Assembly: GCA_030609965.1 (NCBI GenBank)
Contig: JAUWSQ010000008.1
Coordinates: 1-60,016, forward strand
DNA: 60,016 nucleotides
Source: Candidatus Fermentibacterota bacterium
GTDB taxonomy: Bacteria; Fermentibacterota; Fermentibacteria; Fermentibacterales; JCC-6
Direction of reading: 5' to 3'
Shown here: piece after piece, positions 18,076-26,320 of the stretch
Position numbering within the stretch: position 1 is the first letter of the stretch
Layout of the letters: each line of letters starts with the position of its first letter
The notes under the pieces: model-generated
Databases searched by the model: none
The model's input: only the letters and a program-made list of their open reading frames with translations
What the model was told of the DNA's origin: nothing
Translations under genes and position numbers: made by a program

Positions 18076-18404
18076 GGGTTTCTATAATCACAACCACACC
18101 GGCTCGGATGGATGGCTTGTACATGCCGAACCCTATATGGAAAGTAAAGGATCGCTTAAAGACGGCTTTGCTGCTCTCATTGAACTTTGTCCCGACACCT
18201 ACTTCATCTGGGTAAGTCAAAACGGGGAAAGAAATATCTTGTCTGTCGAGGCGTTCCTTTTGCGGATGTTTGACTGAATCGGTTCAAGTCATGTTATTGT
18301 TATCCAGCCCGATTACTTCAGCAGTATTTGAGTCAAATCTGTAAATCAATATCCCCAGGCACAGCATGAATATCAGGTCTGAGATGGTCTGGAAGCAGAT
18401 AGGT
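18076..18404. other. non-coding stretch inside the interrupted glycosyltransferase
   Basis: No gene with a ribosome-binding site or recognisable product is seen. Short open frames exist on both strands but have no Shine-Dalgarno or family signature. The stretch may hold decayed remnants of the missing middle of the glycosyltransferase, or the left part of the inserted segment; I could not find target-site duplications or terminal repeats. Confidence 0.5.
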
Positions 18405-18746
18405 TCAGGGTGAAGGCTGAGGATCCATCCTGATAAAGAAACGAGGATCGGGGTAATCATCGGGAACATGAAGCTCAATGACTACAGCATATAATCTGCT
18501 TAGATGCTCAGGCATGAGAGTTATTACCTCGTAATCGAACTCGGGCACGACATCCGTAATAATCTCGAACTGCTCCTTCGTAAATTCAATCTCAGCTTCT
18601 CCACTCCTGGAATATAGAACCGTGTTCGCCTGATCATCTGTAAGCGTGATGGTAACTTCGTAGTAGCGACCAGAACCAGCTACGGCAACAGCAACAAGCA
18701 AGAATAGCACAACCAACGGGAACAATCTCACATAGATGATTTTCAT
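18405..18746 (-). CDS. small exported protein of unknown function
   Basis: 113 residues with a clear signal peptide or single anchor (IIYVRLFPLVVLFLLVAVAV followed by AGSG), then a short acidic beta-rich domain (YYEVTITLTDDQANTVLYSR, EIEFTKEQFEIITDVVPEFD) and a proline-rich end. AAAGGAG lies 6 nt before the ATG, an excellent start, so it is a real gene. The family is not recognised. It lies within the segment that splits the glycosyltransferase, with the same orientation as mazEF, and could be passenger cargo of that segment. About 220 bp downstream of mazF separate them; no promoter was identified. Confidence 0.65.
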   Translation of the reverse strand: MKIIYVRLFPLVVLFLLVAVAVAGSGRYYEVTITLTDDQANTVLYSRSGEAEIEFTKEQFEIITDVVPEFDYEVITLMPEHLSRLYAVVIELHVPDDYPDPRFFIRMDPQPSP

Positions 18747-18969
18747 GGAGTTCTCCTTTCACAGTAATGATACTTTTTCATTATAATATTTTCCAGATTA
18801 TTGTGCAACATTTTCTTCAATGTCCTGATCTGATCATCTACTTCAACTGCCAATTCGGCCTACTGCTCAATGATACACTTGAAAACTTACATCTTCATTA
18901 ACCACAATCAAGTAAAGGTTCGTTACCTGGAGATGTCAAATCGAGAGATGTGAGATATTACAACCACGT

Positions 18970-19305
18970 TCAGTAAATGCAGGCATCAAGAATGGAGAGT
19001 ACTTCTTCAAGTAGATCTTGAGAAGCTTTTTCGATAAGCGTGGCTTTTCTGGAATGGAAATCGATCGATTTCACCTGTTCAACCATTACGAATCCTGTGA
19101 GGTTGCTATTCTCTGGAATTGGTATGTGGAAGGGGAAATTTCGCGATGTGTTCGTCAAAGGGCAGACAATAGACAAACCGGTGCCGATATTGAACAGGTC
19201 TTTGCTTACTACAAGAGCGGGGCGACGACCTCTCTGCTCATGTCCGGATTGAGGATCGAAAGTTACGGAAATAATGTCACCCTGTTTTGGTACGTAGAAC
19301 GTCAT
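18970..19305 (-). CDS. mazF: MazF family mRNA interferase toxin
   Basis: 111 residues, very close by eye to E. coli MazF along its whole length: PKQGDIISVTFDPQSGHEQR aligns with the N-terminal SH3-like strands and the catalytic-loop Arg (GRRPALVVS), PFHIPIP is the S2-S3 region, and VEQVKSIDFHSRKAT contains the conserved QVKSI block. MazF is a sequence-specific, ribosome-independent endoribonuclease that stops translation when free of MazE. The ATG directly follows the mazE stop, giving the usual antitoxin-first, coupled order. All expected conserved residues look intact, so the toxin is probably active. Confidence 0.93.
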   Translation of the reverse strand: MTFYVPKQGDIISVTFDPQSGHEQRGRRPALVVSKDLFNIGTGLSIVCPLTNTSRNFPFHIPIPENSNLTGFVMVEQVKSIDFHSRKATLIEKASQDLLEEVLSILDACIY

Positions 19306-19554
19306 TTACCATTCCTCCCTGCCCTCGGGTTTACCCCAGTTGACTTCCTCTGTTCGGTAATCCGCAGGGATTTCAGCAATGAGATCCTGAATATGGTGTT
19401 TCCCTCGAATCCTTCTGGAAGGAGTTATGATGATGATGCCATCCTGCACCTTAATATCCACTTCATCGCCGACATCAAGATCAGCATCCTTAAGAACGTT
19501 CCTGGCAAGGCGCAACCCCTGACTGTTACCCCATTTCTGAATTTTAGTGTACAT
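19306..19554 (-). CDS. mazE: MazE family antitoxin
   Basis: 82 residues. The N-terminal AbrB/SpoVT-type swapped-hairpin DNA-binding domain is recognisable (KIQKWGNSQGLRLARNVLKD, DVGDEVDIKVQDGIIIITP). The acidic flexible tail ends VNWGKPEGREEW, matching the MazF-binding tail of E. coli MazE (WGxPxxxExW). It neutralises MazF and, with it, represses the operon promoter. AAGGTGG precedes the ATG. The tail's preservation suggests the pair is still functional even though it sits within a dead glycosyltransferase gene. Confidence 0.92.
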   Translation of the reverse strand: MYTKIQKWGNSQGLRLARNVLKDADLDVGDEVDIKVQDGIIIITPSRRIRGKHHIQDLIAEIPADYRTEEVNWGKPEGREEW

Positions 19555-19568
19555 TTTATCACCACCTT

Positions 19569-19609
19569 ATGTATATCCCATGTATAGCCTGGCGATGATT
19601 GACTGTCAA
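19569..19609 (-). promoter_or_regulatory. mazEF promoter with direct-repeat operator
   Basis: Read on the minus strand: -35 TTGACA (19609-19604), a 17-bp spacer, and -10 TATACA (19586-19581). Two direct copies of TATACAT (19586-19580 and 19575-19569), 11 bp apart and so on the same helical face, overlap the -10 box and the start site. This is where MazE or MazEF would be expected to bind for autorepression. Confidence 0.65.
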
Positions 19610-19857
19610 TATGCAGAAGAGGCTCCGTCTGTCACCGAGCACTTTTCCAATTATACAGGTAGCATGCTGTTAACGTACAGCCAGGCCTGGCGGGACGATG
19701 TCCCCGAGATCGAGGTCGGGTGATGAGCTCTCCGCGCTACAGGGGGCAGTGCGCCTCCGACGAGGGTTCCCGCTCCACATCAGGTCTGTTGGTGCGTTGA
19801 CCCGTCGGGTTCTTGCGGATATGATGTATTTCGGTGCTGAGATCGGACAGGATGCAC

Positions 19858-20271
19858 GGTCTGGCAGCTGTATCGAAGGCAGGATCCGGAAAGGGTGAAA
19901 TCCAGTTTCCTATTGTCCTTGGACTGCTGGCATTTCCTGCCCTGTACAAATCACGAAAAACGCTCGCCCTGGTTACAACCTTGATTATCGTTACAGGTTG
20001 CCTGCTGTACAGTAAGATAATGATGTGGTATGCGGGTTGCAGCTGGGGTCCTCGTTTCCTTGTTATCCTCACCCCATTTTTGCTTCTTCCAGCTTCACTG
20101 ATCCGGTTCGATGCCCGCTGGAAACGCCGGCTGCTCCTGGTTCTCGCCATAACCGGTGTATGTATTCAGTTAATCGCAGTTATTGTTCCGCATCAAATCG
20201 AGGTTATTTCAGACTATTACAAACCTGGCAATGCAGGTGATCATCAACTACTGACACGCTACAGGCAATAA
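19858..20271 (+). pseudogene. GT39/PMT-like membrane glycosyltransferase, C-terminal half
   Basis: The frame reads GSGKGEIQFPIVLGLLAFPA, then LLYSKIMMWYAGCSWGPRFLV, then a last hydrophobic segment. This matches the C-terminal pattern of PMT-like glycosyltransferases (SPGKGLF-type turn, W-GG-SWGPRFL loop, final helices). Upstream in the same frame there are stops (TGA near 19798, TGA near 19825), so this part cannot be read continuously with an N-terminus. It pairs with 17352-18075 as the severed end of one gene. The ~200 bp before it are richer in G and C than the surroundings and hold no recognisable gene. Confidence 0.7.
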
Positions 20272-20274
20272 AGA

Positions 20275-23070
20275 TCAGTCGGACTGCTTCAGGAGTGATA
20301 TTACTCTGGCAACCACATCATCCAGCTTCATGCCCGGCGCTGTTTTTCTGATATCAGCGATGACATCAGCCTCGAGTTCGCAAGCGCTCTGTTTCAGAAT
20401 GCTGTCTACCCTCTCCTGAAGATAACCTGGCAGGAAACCGTGTGAGACAGATATTATGGCTGACATGCAGGCCAGCTCCATCATTCCCAGAGCCTGGAAA
20501 TAACGGGCAGATACGGCCATTGCCTCGATGAAGTGTGAGAACCAGCGATACCTTGCCAGAAGCTCCAGCGCTCTGTAGAGGTTCTCGCGGGCTTCGGGTA
20601 ATCTGCTCTCATCCACGGAGATCAATGCCAGAAGAATGCAGCCCCTTGCGATACCCCCGGCCTGCCCTTGAATATCGAAGCTGGAAATGCAGATCTGAAC
20701 CAGTTCCCTGGCCTGTTCCAGCATGCCCCTATTGATAAAGTGCACTGCTATATTGCATTTGATAAGTGTAACATTGAAGCTGTCACCAATCTTCTGCTCT
20801 ATATCCAGTGCTTCATTGAGCATCTCCATGGAACCGTCAATGTCACCCTTCTCTCTGAGCACCGTGGAGAGGTTGGAAAGGTTGACAGACACGCCATGCT
20901 GGTTCCCAAGCTTCCTGCATATATCTACGGACTCGGTGTAAAGCTCCATGGCCTTGTCCAGTTCACCGCAGTGATCCGCCAGGATCCCCAGGTTGTTTAA
21001 AGCTGCCGACATGCCGAAAAGGTCTTCCCTCTCCCTGCTTATCAACAGACTCTCTCTGTAGAGGGGTTCGGCCCTCTGATCCTCTCCCTTGACATTCAGC
21101 ACGTTAGCAAAGTTGTTCAAGCCATAAGCCAGAGCCTTTGCCTCCCCGGCTCTTCTGAACAGATCAACACTCTTCTCGAGGATCGAGATGCATTCCTCAA
21201 GGGGACGTACATGCGACCCAACCCAGCCAAGCTGCGCCAGGAGGTTTGCCATTAGAAGATCATCTGCATGGCCTTCCATACTTTCAACTGCTGCATTCAG
21301 AAGAGTGTAAGCCTCTCTGAACTGGCTCCTCACTCCCATGATGGTGGCAAGACCCCGGCTGCCGGATCGGATCCTGTCGGTTATACGGTTCTCAACCGAG
21401 TGGTTCCATGCAGCCCTGATGTTGTCCAGATCCCTTCTGAGGCGGCTCACTGCCACTACGCGGTCTCCATGCAACAGATCTTCTGTGCTGCTGGCAAGGA
21501 GTGAAATGTAGTATTCGCTGTGGGTGTCGGTAACAATTGCGAGATCCTCCAGCAGATCCACTGCCCTTTGGGAAGAGAAATGCCTGATCATTCCGTGCAG
21601 TCCGAACCGGCTTTTCTCCAGCTGCCAGAGGAGTGACCTGTCCTTCAGGGCGACGATATCCCTGATATCGATACCGCAAACCTCACTGGCTGCCTTGAAG
21701 TCGAATCCTCCCCGGAATACGGTAAGGCTGCAGAGATTACGCTGCTGTTCGCGTTTCAGGAGGTTCCATGAAAACATGAAGGATGCCTCAAGGCTGCTGT
21801 GTCTTCCGGGATGATCCCTTAATGCGGTTTCCAGGGATCCAGAGGACAGAATTTGCTCAAGAATATCCTCAGCAGGAAGGAAACCGCTCCAGGAGGCCGC
21901 AAGCTCTATTGCCAGAGGGTTTCCCTCAAGAAGCCGGCATATCCTTGCGACCGTTTCCCTTTCATCCGATTTCGATTCCGCACCACCGCACCGAAGGGCT
22001 GTTTTCCTGTAGAGCCGGATACTGTCACAGCGTGCATAATCGAGATCAGGCGCATCAGGAATTTCCATGCCGGGTACCTCAAACACCCATTCCGTCCTGA
22101 GTCGGAGCCTCTCTCTTGAGGTAATGATGATTCTGAGATCCAATGACGCCTCCAGAAGCCTGGCCGGGAGGTCAGCCTGATCTGTCAGCTGCTCGTAGTT
22201 ATCCAGGATAAGTAGCATCTCGCAATCGCTCAGGCGCTGCTGGAGTTGTATGACAGGATCGGTATCACCTTCCAGCGTGAACGAGATCGCTTCAGCTACG
22301 GCCGCCGCAACGCTGTCACCGGATTCCAGCTCAGCTAGAGGAACGAAAAAGACTCCATCGCTGAACCTATGGGATATCTCAAGAGCTGTTCTTATCGAAA
22401 GCCTCGTCTTGCCGGCACCTCCGGGGCCAAGGAGTGTGAGTAATCTGCAGTCCTTCTGATCCAGAATGGTCGAAATCCTGAGCATCTCAGCCTCACGACC
22501 GACAAAAGGGGTCTGCTCTGAAGGCAGGTTGCCAGGTACTGCAAGGACTTTCGGACAAGCAGCATATCTTTCGGTCAGATCAGGATGCAGAAGCGAATAG
22601 AGACAGCGGGGTTCAAGGATATCCTTCAGGTTGTGCGCCCCAAGGTCCTTCAGACTGCAATCCTCCGGAAGGACAGTCTGAGCGGATTGGGCTGTAAGCA
22701 GAACCTGTCCTCCCAGACCAGCTGCCATAACCCTTGCAGCAAGGTTTACGTCGGGACCGAAAAAGTCACTGTTCCTCTCCTCCGCCACTCCAGTGTGGAT
22801 ACCTATCCGGAGACGAATGCGGTTCTCAAGAGCCCCGGAGGATGCCATGGATAGTTGTATGTCCATAGCGCATGCGGATGCGGCTGCAGGGTCATCAAAT
22901 ACAAGAAAGAAACCGTCACCGGTGTGCTTCACAACCCTTCCACCGTTGATCTCAACACTGGCTCTGATGATGCTGTCATGAACAGCCAGATCAGCGGACA
23001 TCATATCCGGGTCACCGGCCCAGAGACGGTTGGATCCTTCTATGTCCGTGAATATGAATGTCAGGTCCAG
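20275..23070 (-). CDS. class III adenylate cyclase - AAA/NTPase - TPR signalling protein
   Basis: About 931 residues. An N-terminal class III cyclase domain has the first metal Asp in TFIFTDIEGS, a Lys-before-HTGDGF loop with the second Asp (VVKHTGDGFFLVF), and the GPDVNLAARV motif with the Asp, Asn and Arg expected of an ATP-using cyclase. A P-loop NTPase follows (TPFVGREAEM, GPGGAGKTRL, LLILDNYEQL), then many TPR repeats to the C-terminus. It would make cAMP in response to signals read by the TPR/NTPase part. ATG 23004 would cut off the first catalytic Asp. Upstream, before an in-frame stop at 23092-23094, there is no ATG, GTG or TTG, only CTG codons (23076, 23070, 23064); 23070 has GGGGG 6 nt upstream. 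A one-base loss in that G run after ATG codons in the other frame is the alternative. Confidence 0.8.
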   Translation of the reverse strand: MDLTFIFTDIEGSNRLWAGDPDMMSADLAVHDSIIRASVEINGGRVVKHTGDGFFLVFDDPAAASACAMDIQLSMASSGALENRIRLRIGIHTGVAEERNSDFFGPDVNLAARVMAAGLGGQVLLTAQSAQTVLPEDCSLKDLGAHNLKDILEPRCLYSLLHPDLTERYAACPKVLAVPGNLPSEQTPFVGREAEMLRISTILDQKDCRLLTLLGPGGAGKTRLSIRTALEISHRFSDGVFFVPLAELESGDSVAAAVAEAISFTLEGDTDPVIQLQQRLSDCEMLLILDNYEQLTDQADLPARLLEASLDLRIIITSRERLRLRTEWVFEVPGMEIPDAPDLDYARCDSIRLYRKTALRCGGAESKSDERETVARICRLLEGNPLAIELAASWSGFLPAEDILEQILSSGSLETALRDHPGRHSSLEASFMFSWNLLKREQQRNLCSLTVFRGGFDFKAASEVCGIDIRDIVALKDRSLLWQLEKSRFGLHGMIRHFSSQRAVDLLEDLAIVTDTHSEYYISLLASSTEDLLHGDRVVAVSRLRRDLDNIRAAWNHSVENRITDRIRSGSRGLATIMGVRSQFREAYTLLNAAVESMEGHADDLLMANLLAQLGWVGSHVRPLEECISILEKSVDLFRRAGEAKALAYGLNNFANVLNVKGEDQRAEPLYRESLLISREREDLFGMSAALNNLGILADHCGELDKAMELYTESVDICRKLGNQHGVSVNLSNLSTVLREKGDIDGSMEMLNEALDIEQKIGDSFNVTLIKCNIAVHFINRGMLEQARELVQICISSFDIQGQAGGIARGCILLALISVDESRLPEARENLYRALELLARYRWFSHFIEAMAVSARYFQALGMMELACMSAIISVSHGFLPGYLQERVDSILKQSACELEADVIADIRKTAPGMKLDDVVARVISLLKQSD

Positions 23071-23135
23071 TTTCAGCCCCCGTTCATCAGGTCAGTGAGT
23101 ATACAATGATACTCCATGCTCACTTCAGGATGACG

Positions 23136-25628
23136 CTATCTGAGCAGTACGAATCTGCAAGGTGTCGTACTCTCCCCGAAGCTGATCATGTAAATACCCG
23201 CAGGAAGCATTGAACAGTCAAGCCGGGCTTCAACTTCAGGCTGGATAAGTAATCGTCTGCTGAGTACTATCCTGCCGGCAAGATCGTAGATATGGATATC
23301 AGACTCAAATGCGGAGCTGTTCTCGTGTAGTGAGATCACTATGCTTCCTCTTACGGGATTCTCTACTATTCGGGGCAGCTGCAGTACAACTGCGGGTTCC
23401 TGACCTCCAATACCCACACCGGAAAGATCCTGAACGTATATTTCCCACCCGCCACCTTCGTTGCCGGCCCAGAGCAGCTCGTATGGAGTCGAAACGGGAG
23501 ACCAGGCAGGACCCGCGAAAGGATACAGTTCCAGCGGCGCAGAACCGCCAAGGGGATAGCCCATTATCTTTGCGGAGGCTCCGCTCCCCTCCTGCCAGAT
23601 TACACCTGTTCCCAGAGGTTCGGGCAGACTGCCCAGGGAAGTTCCCGAGATGCGTTCGGATGTAGTATGAACAGTCTCTGCATCACCCCATCCGGTTCCT
23701 TCCCATACTCTGAGTTCAATCGAAGCCGCACCCGCTTCGTCCACCCATAACAGGCAGGTTTCGGAGGTAGGCCAGTCGGTATCGAGGCTGGGGGAATGAC
23801 ATAACTCACCCGTAGACACCTCGAGGGGAGAGCTGAAACCTGACGAATCGCCGCAGCTCCACATTATCCTGCTTCCCGAAGGAGACCGCTCCTCCCATAC
23901 GAGATGGACGATTCCGGAAGCATCCACGATAAGTTCAGGGTTCTGGCACCATTCCGCAGCTGAGCTTATCTGAACTGCAGGAAAAATGCCATCGATACTC
24001 TTGAGCATCACAGCACCGCCGTTCGCATCCCAGTCCAGCCAGGCAAGCCAGAGCCTGCTGCCTGTGGAGGCCAGAACGGGGCTTATCTGATAACCCTCCT
24101 GGTCGACCTGGATCTCAACCTGGGAAAAATCGTTTCCGTGGGCAGTTTTTATCCTGTAGCTGTAGGTGGATAATTCGAAATCACTCCAGACTATCCAGGG
24201 GGACGTATCATGATAACATGCGGAGACCCCAACATCCCAGTATTCGTCCGAATCAACGTAAATAACAGGACCCCAGCCTGCCCCCTCTTCGTAAAGACGA
24301 GCTGCAACATCCAGCCTTCCGTTCTCCCCCGACAACCATGCCGCAATGGTGCGCCGCGGCGCATAATTGCTGGACGCTGCTGCCGGGAAGCAGTCGGAGA
24401 AACCGCTGGTTGAAATATATTCATACTCGCTGAATCGCTGTTCAGTGAAAGGAACATTCTCAGCACCCATCCGGCTTGCGAGTGGTTTCAGCGTAGGGTC
24501 TCCGAGCAGAGCATTCCCGTAAAACCATGCTCTTTCACTGGAGGAGAAACCTCCCTGTGCCTCGTATTCCCACCACTCTCTGAATGCTTCACCGAAGGTC
24601 AACCCTGCCGCCAGTGGACCGTAGTATTCCTCAAAATCCAGCATCGAACCTGTTTTTGTAGCACCGGTGACAAGCAGTCCGTAATCGGTACCGAAGAGGT
24701 ACCAGTTTCCAAGACATCCCTCCTCTACCCATCTTGCGTTTGAACAGCTGAACAATTGTAGAAAAGCGGTGCGGGGGTTCACCTGGGCTATTTCAGGTGC
24801 CATCACGGTACCTGCCATTCCTCCTGGAATTTTGAAAGTATGTCCCCACGGGCATGAATGGGACATCAGATGTACGAATTCGTACCCCTGATCAAGATTG
24901 ATAAGATAATTCTCCGCTGTGGTCTGAGCGGATGAATTGATAACCGTAACGTTCGCTGATCCGTAAATACCATTTAGACCGCAATCCGTATAGTAGCTCC
25001 AGTCATCGTCATTGAAAGCCAGGGCTTCGGGGTTCAATCCCAGTGATCCTGTCCTGTATGCATGATTCCTGGTGAAATATCCTGCGAGCAACTGCAGCTC
25101 GGGGCCGTATGCGGTGTGGGCATCTATCCTGCCAAGCCATATTTCTGGCTCCACATCAACGAAATTAGTGTCGTAAAGCCCATCGGAGTCTGAATCGATC
25201 CAGATGCCGTCAAGGTCCATAAGGAACAGCTCACAGGGGAATTCCTCGAATCCCCAGTAATCATCCTCGTACCATGCGCACGGCAGGAATCCCACAAGGA
25301 TAGCGCCGTCAAGACCAGGTGTATTCTGAAAAAGGAATTTAATGTCTTCAGCGGTTCCCCCGCTCATGACATGCACCTGCACTGTCCATCCTTCCGATGC
25401 GATATCGCTCTGGAACTGCGCGATGTGAGCTGCCAGCGGATCAGCGACATAATCGGCAACAACTATCAGCACTACATCACCTCTGCTGCCCCTGATAATC
25501 GAAATATCCTCAAAGGAAGCGGGTAGAATTTCAAGGGGAGATACTGCGGTCTCCTGCATGCTGAGACCGGCGGGTCCTGACGGAACGGGTGCGGAAGCAA
25601 GAATCAGAGATACAAGAATGGATATCAT
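23136..25628 (-). CDS. secreted C25/caspase-fold peptidase with T9SS sorting domain
   Basis: 830 residues. A signal peptide (MISILVSLILASAPVPSGPA) leads into a gingipain-like fold (GDVVLIVVADYVADPLAAHI, WLGRIDAHTAY). A likely catalytic His is in HLMSHSCPWGH and a Cys in LQLFSCSNARW, about 46 residues apart, wider than in PorU. A WD/BNR-like beta region of ~350 residues follows, then a C-terminal ~80-residue sorting domain (RIVENPVRGSIVISL, DLAGRIVLSRRLL, LPAGIYMISFG) of T9SS type A. It is a probable T9SS cargo, exported and anchored by the PorU encoded at 610-4356. Substrate unknown. Between two cyclase-NTPase-TPR genes on the same strand. Confidence 0.75.
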   Translation of the reverse strand: MISILVSLILASAPVPSGPAGLSMQETAVSPLEILPASFEDISIIRGSRGDVVLIVVADYVADPLAAHIAQFQSDIASEGWTVQVHVMSGGTAEDIKFLFQNTPGLDGAILVGFLPCAWYEDDYWGFEEFPCELFLMDLDGIWIDSDSDGLYDTNFVDVEPEIWLGRIDAHTAYGPELQLLAGYFTRNHAYRTGSLGLNPEALAFNDDDWSYYTDCGLNGIYGSANVTVINSSAQTTAENYLINLDQGYEFVHLMSHSCPWGHTFKIPGGMAGTVMAPEIAQVNPRTAFLQLFSCSNARWVEEGCLGNWYLFGTDYGLLVTGATKTGSMLDFEEYYGPLAAGLTFGEAFREWWEYEAQGGFSSSERAWFYGNALLGDPTLKPLASRMGAENVPFTEQRFSEYEYISTSGFSDCFPAAASSNYAPRRTIAAWLSGENGRLDVAARLYEEGAGWGPVIYVDSDEYWDVGVSACYHDTSPWIVWSDFELSTYSYRIKTAHGNDFSQVEIQVDQEGYQISPVLASTGSRLWLAWLDWDANGGAVMLKSIDGIFPAVQISSAAEWCQNPELIVDASGIVHLVWEERSPSGSRIMWSCGDSSGFSSPLEVSTGELCHSPSLDTDWPTSETCLLWVDEAGAASIELRVWEGTGWGDAETVHTTSERISGTSLGSLPEPLGTGVIWQEGSGASAKIMGYPLGGSAPLELYPFAGPAWSPVSTPYELLWAGNEGGGWEIYVQDLSGVGIGGQEPAVVLQLPRIVENPVRGSIVISLHENSSAFESDIHIYDLAGRIVLSRRLLIQPEVEARLDCSMLPAGIYMISFGESTTPCRFVLLR

Positions 25629-25761
25629 ATTCCTCCATGGTGACGGGACACTCTAAACATGATAGCATCATCGCATGGCTGGTGTCAATCAATTATCCGG
25701 ATGCTGTTACTTGCAGATCTGAGATCGAGGATATTCTTCATTACCGGTTCAACTTCAAGGA

Positions 25762-26320
25762 TCAGTCGCCAGGATCATTGTCTAGAAGTCTTTCTATAAC
25801 CTCATCGCACAGGAAGTAGATCACCCATCCATCGAACCCCATATCCTCAACAAGGGTTATCTGGCGGAAAGTTTGCCTTTCCAATAGATGCGAAGTGCAG
25901 GATCGCTCTCCTATTCCGCACAGGATCGTGTGATCACCTGCAAGCTCAAGCTGTTCCTCACACTGGGCAACCAACTGGGAATCGGAATCGGTCAAGAGTA
26001 CTTTCGGAATAACCTGAAAGGTAGTACTTGTATCTGATGTAATCCTGATGAATACCTGTTACCGGGTATTCCGCAGCAATGCGCAGACATGTCCGGGCCT
26101 TGAATCCAGACATTCTCTCAAACCTTCCTCATCGATAACAGGGCCATAGGCAGCCATGTAGAATACGGTATCGTAACCGTTAGCGGTGAGAAGAGGAGCA
26201 AGTTCATCCCAGTTGCCGTCATGCAATATCCCAACGGCTCCAGATTCCGGTTATGGACATGATCCCGGTCGTGCAAACCCGAATAATGACGGCATCGGGC
26301 TGCATCGATTCAGAGAGTAT
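25762..26320 (-). pseudogene. decayed gene of unknown family with nonsense codon and frameshift
   Basis: One minus-strand frame reads GAVGILHDGNWDELAPLLTA, NGYDTVFYMAAYGPVIDEEG, LRECLDSRPGHVCALLRNTR, then a TAA near 26058, then continues in the same frame with protein-like sequence (ITSDTSTTFQVIPKVLLTDS, ITLVEDMGFDGWVIYFLCDE) to 25762. Further upstream, SMQPDAVIIRVCTTGIM lies in another frame after a shift near 26250. The pieces look like parts of one globular domain, possibly TIM-barrel-like, but I recognise no family. The region between 25629 and 25761 holds nothing recognisable. The small frame 25762-25995 alone is not a plausible gene. Confidence 0.6.

Noticed and set aside
18065..18277. 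70-codon open frame just after the N-terminal glycosyltransferase fragment
   Set aside because: No Shine-Dalgarno, no family pattern, and it overlaps the stop of the pseudogene frame; treated as chance.
19698..20150. Open frames on both strands across the G/C-rich stretch before the C-terminal glycosyltransferase half
   Set aside because: Arginine- and proline-rich translations typical of shadow frames; no ribosome-binding site.
25762..25995. 77-codon frame as a separate small gene
   Set aside because: The same frame continues upstream beyond a TAA with protein-like sequence, so it is the tail of a decayed gene.
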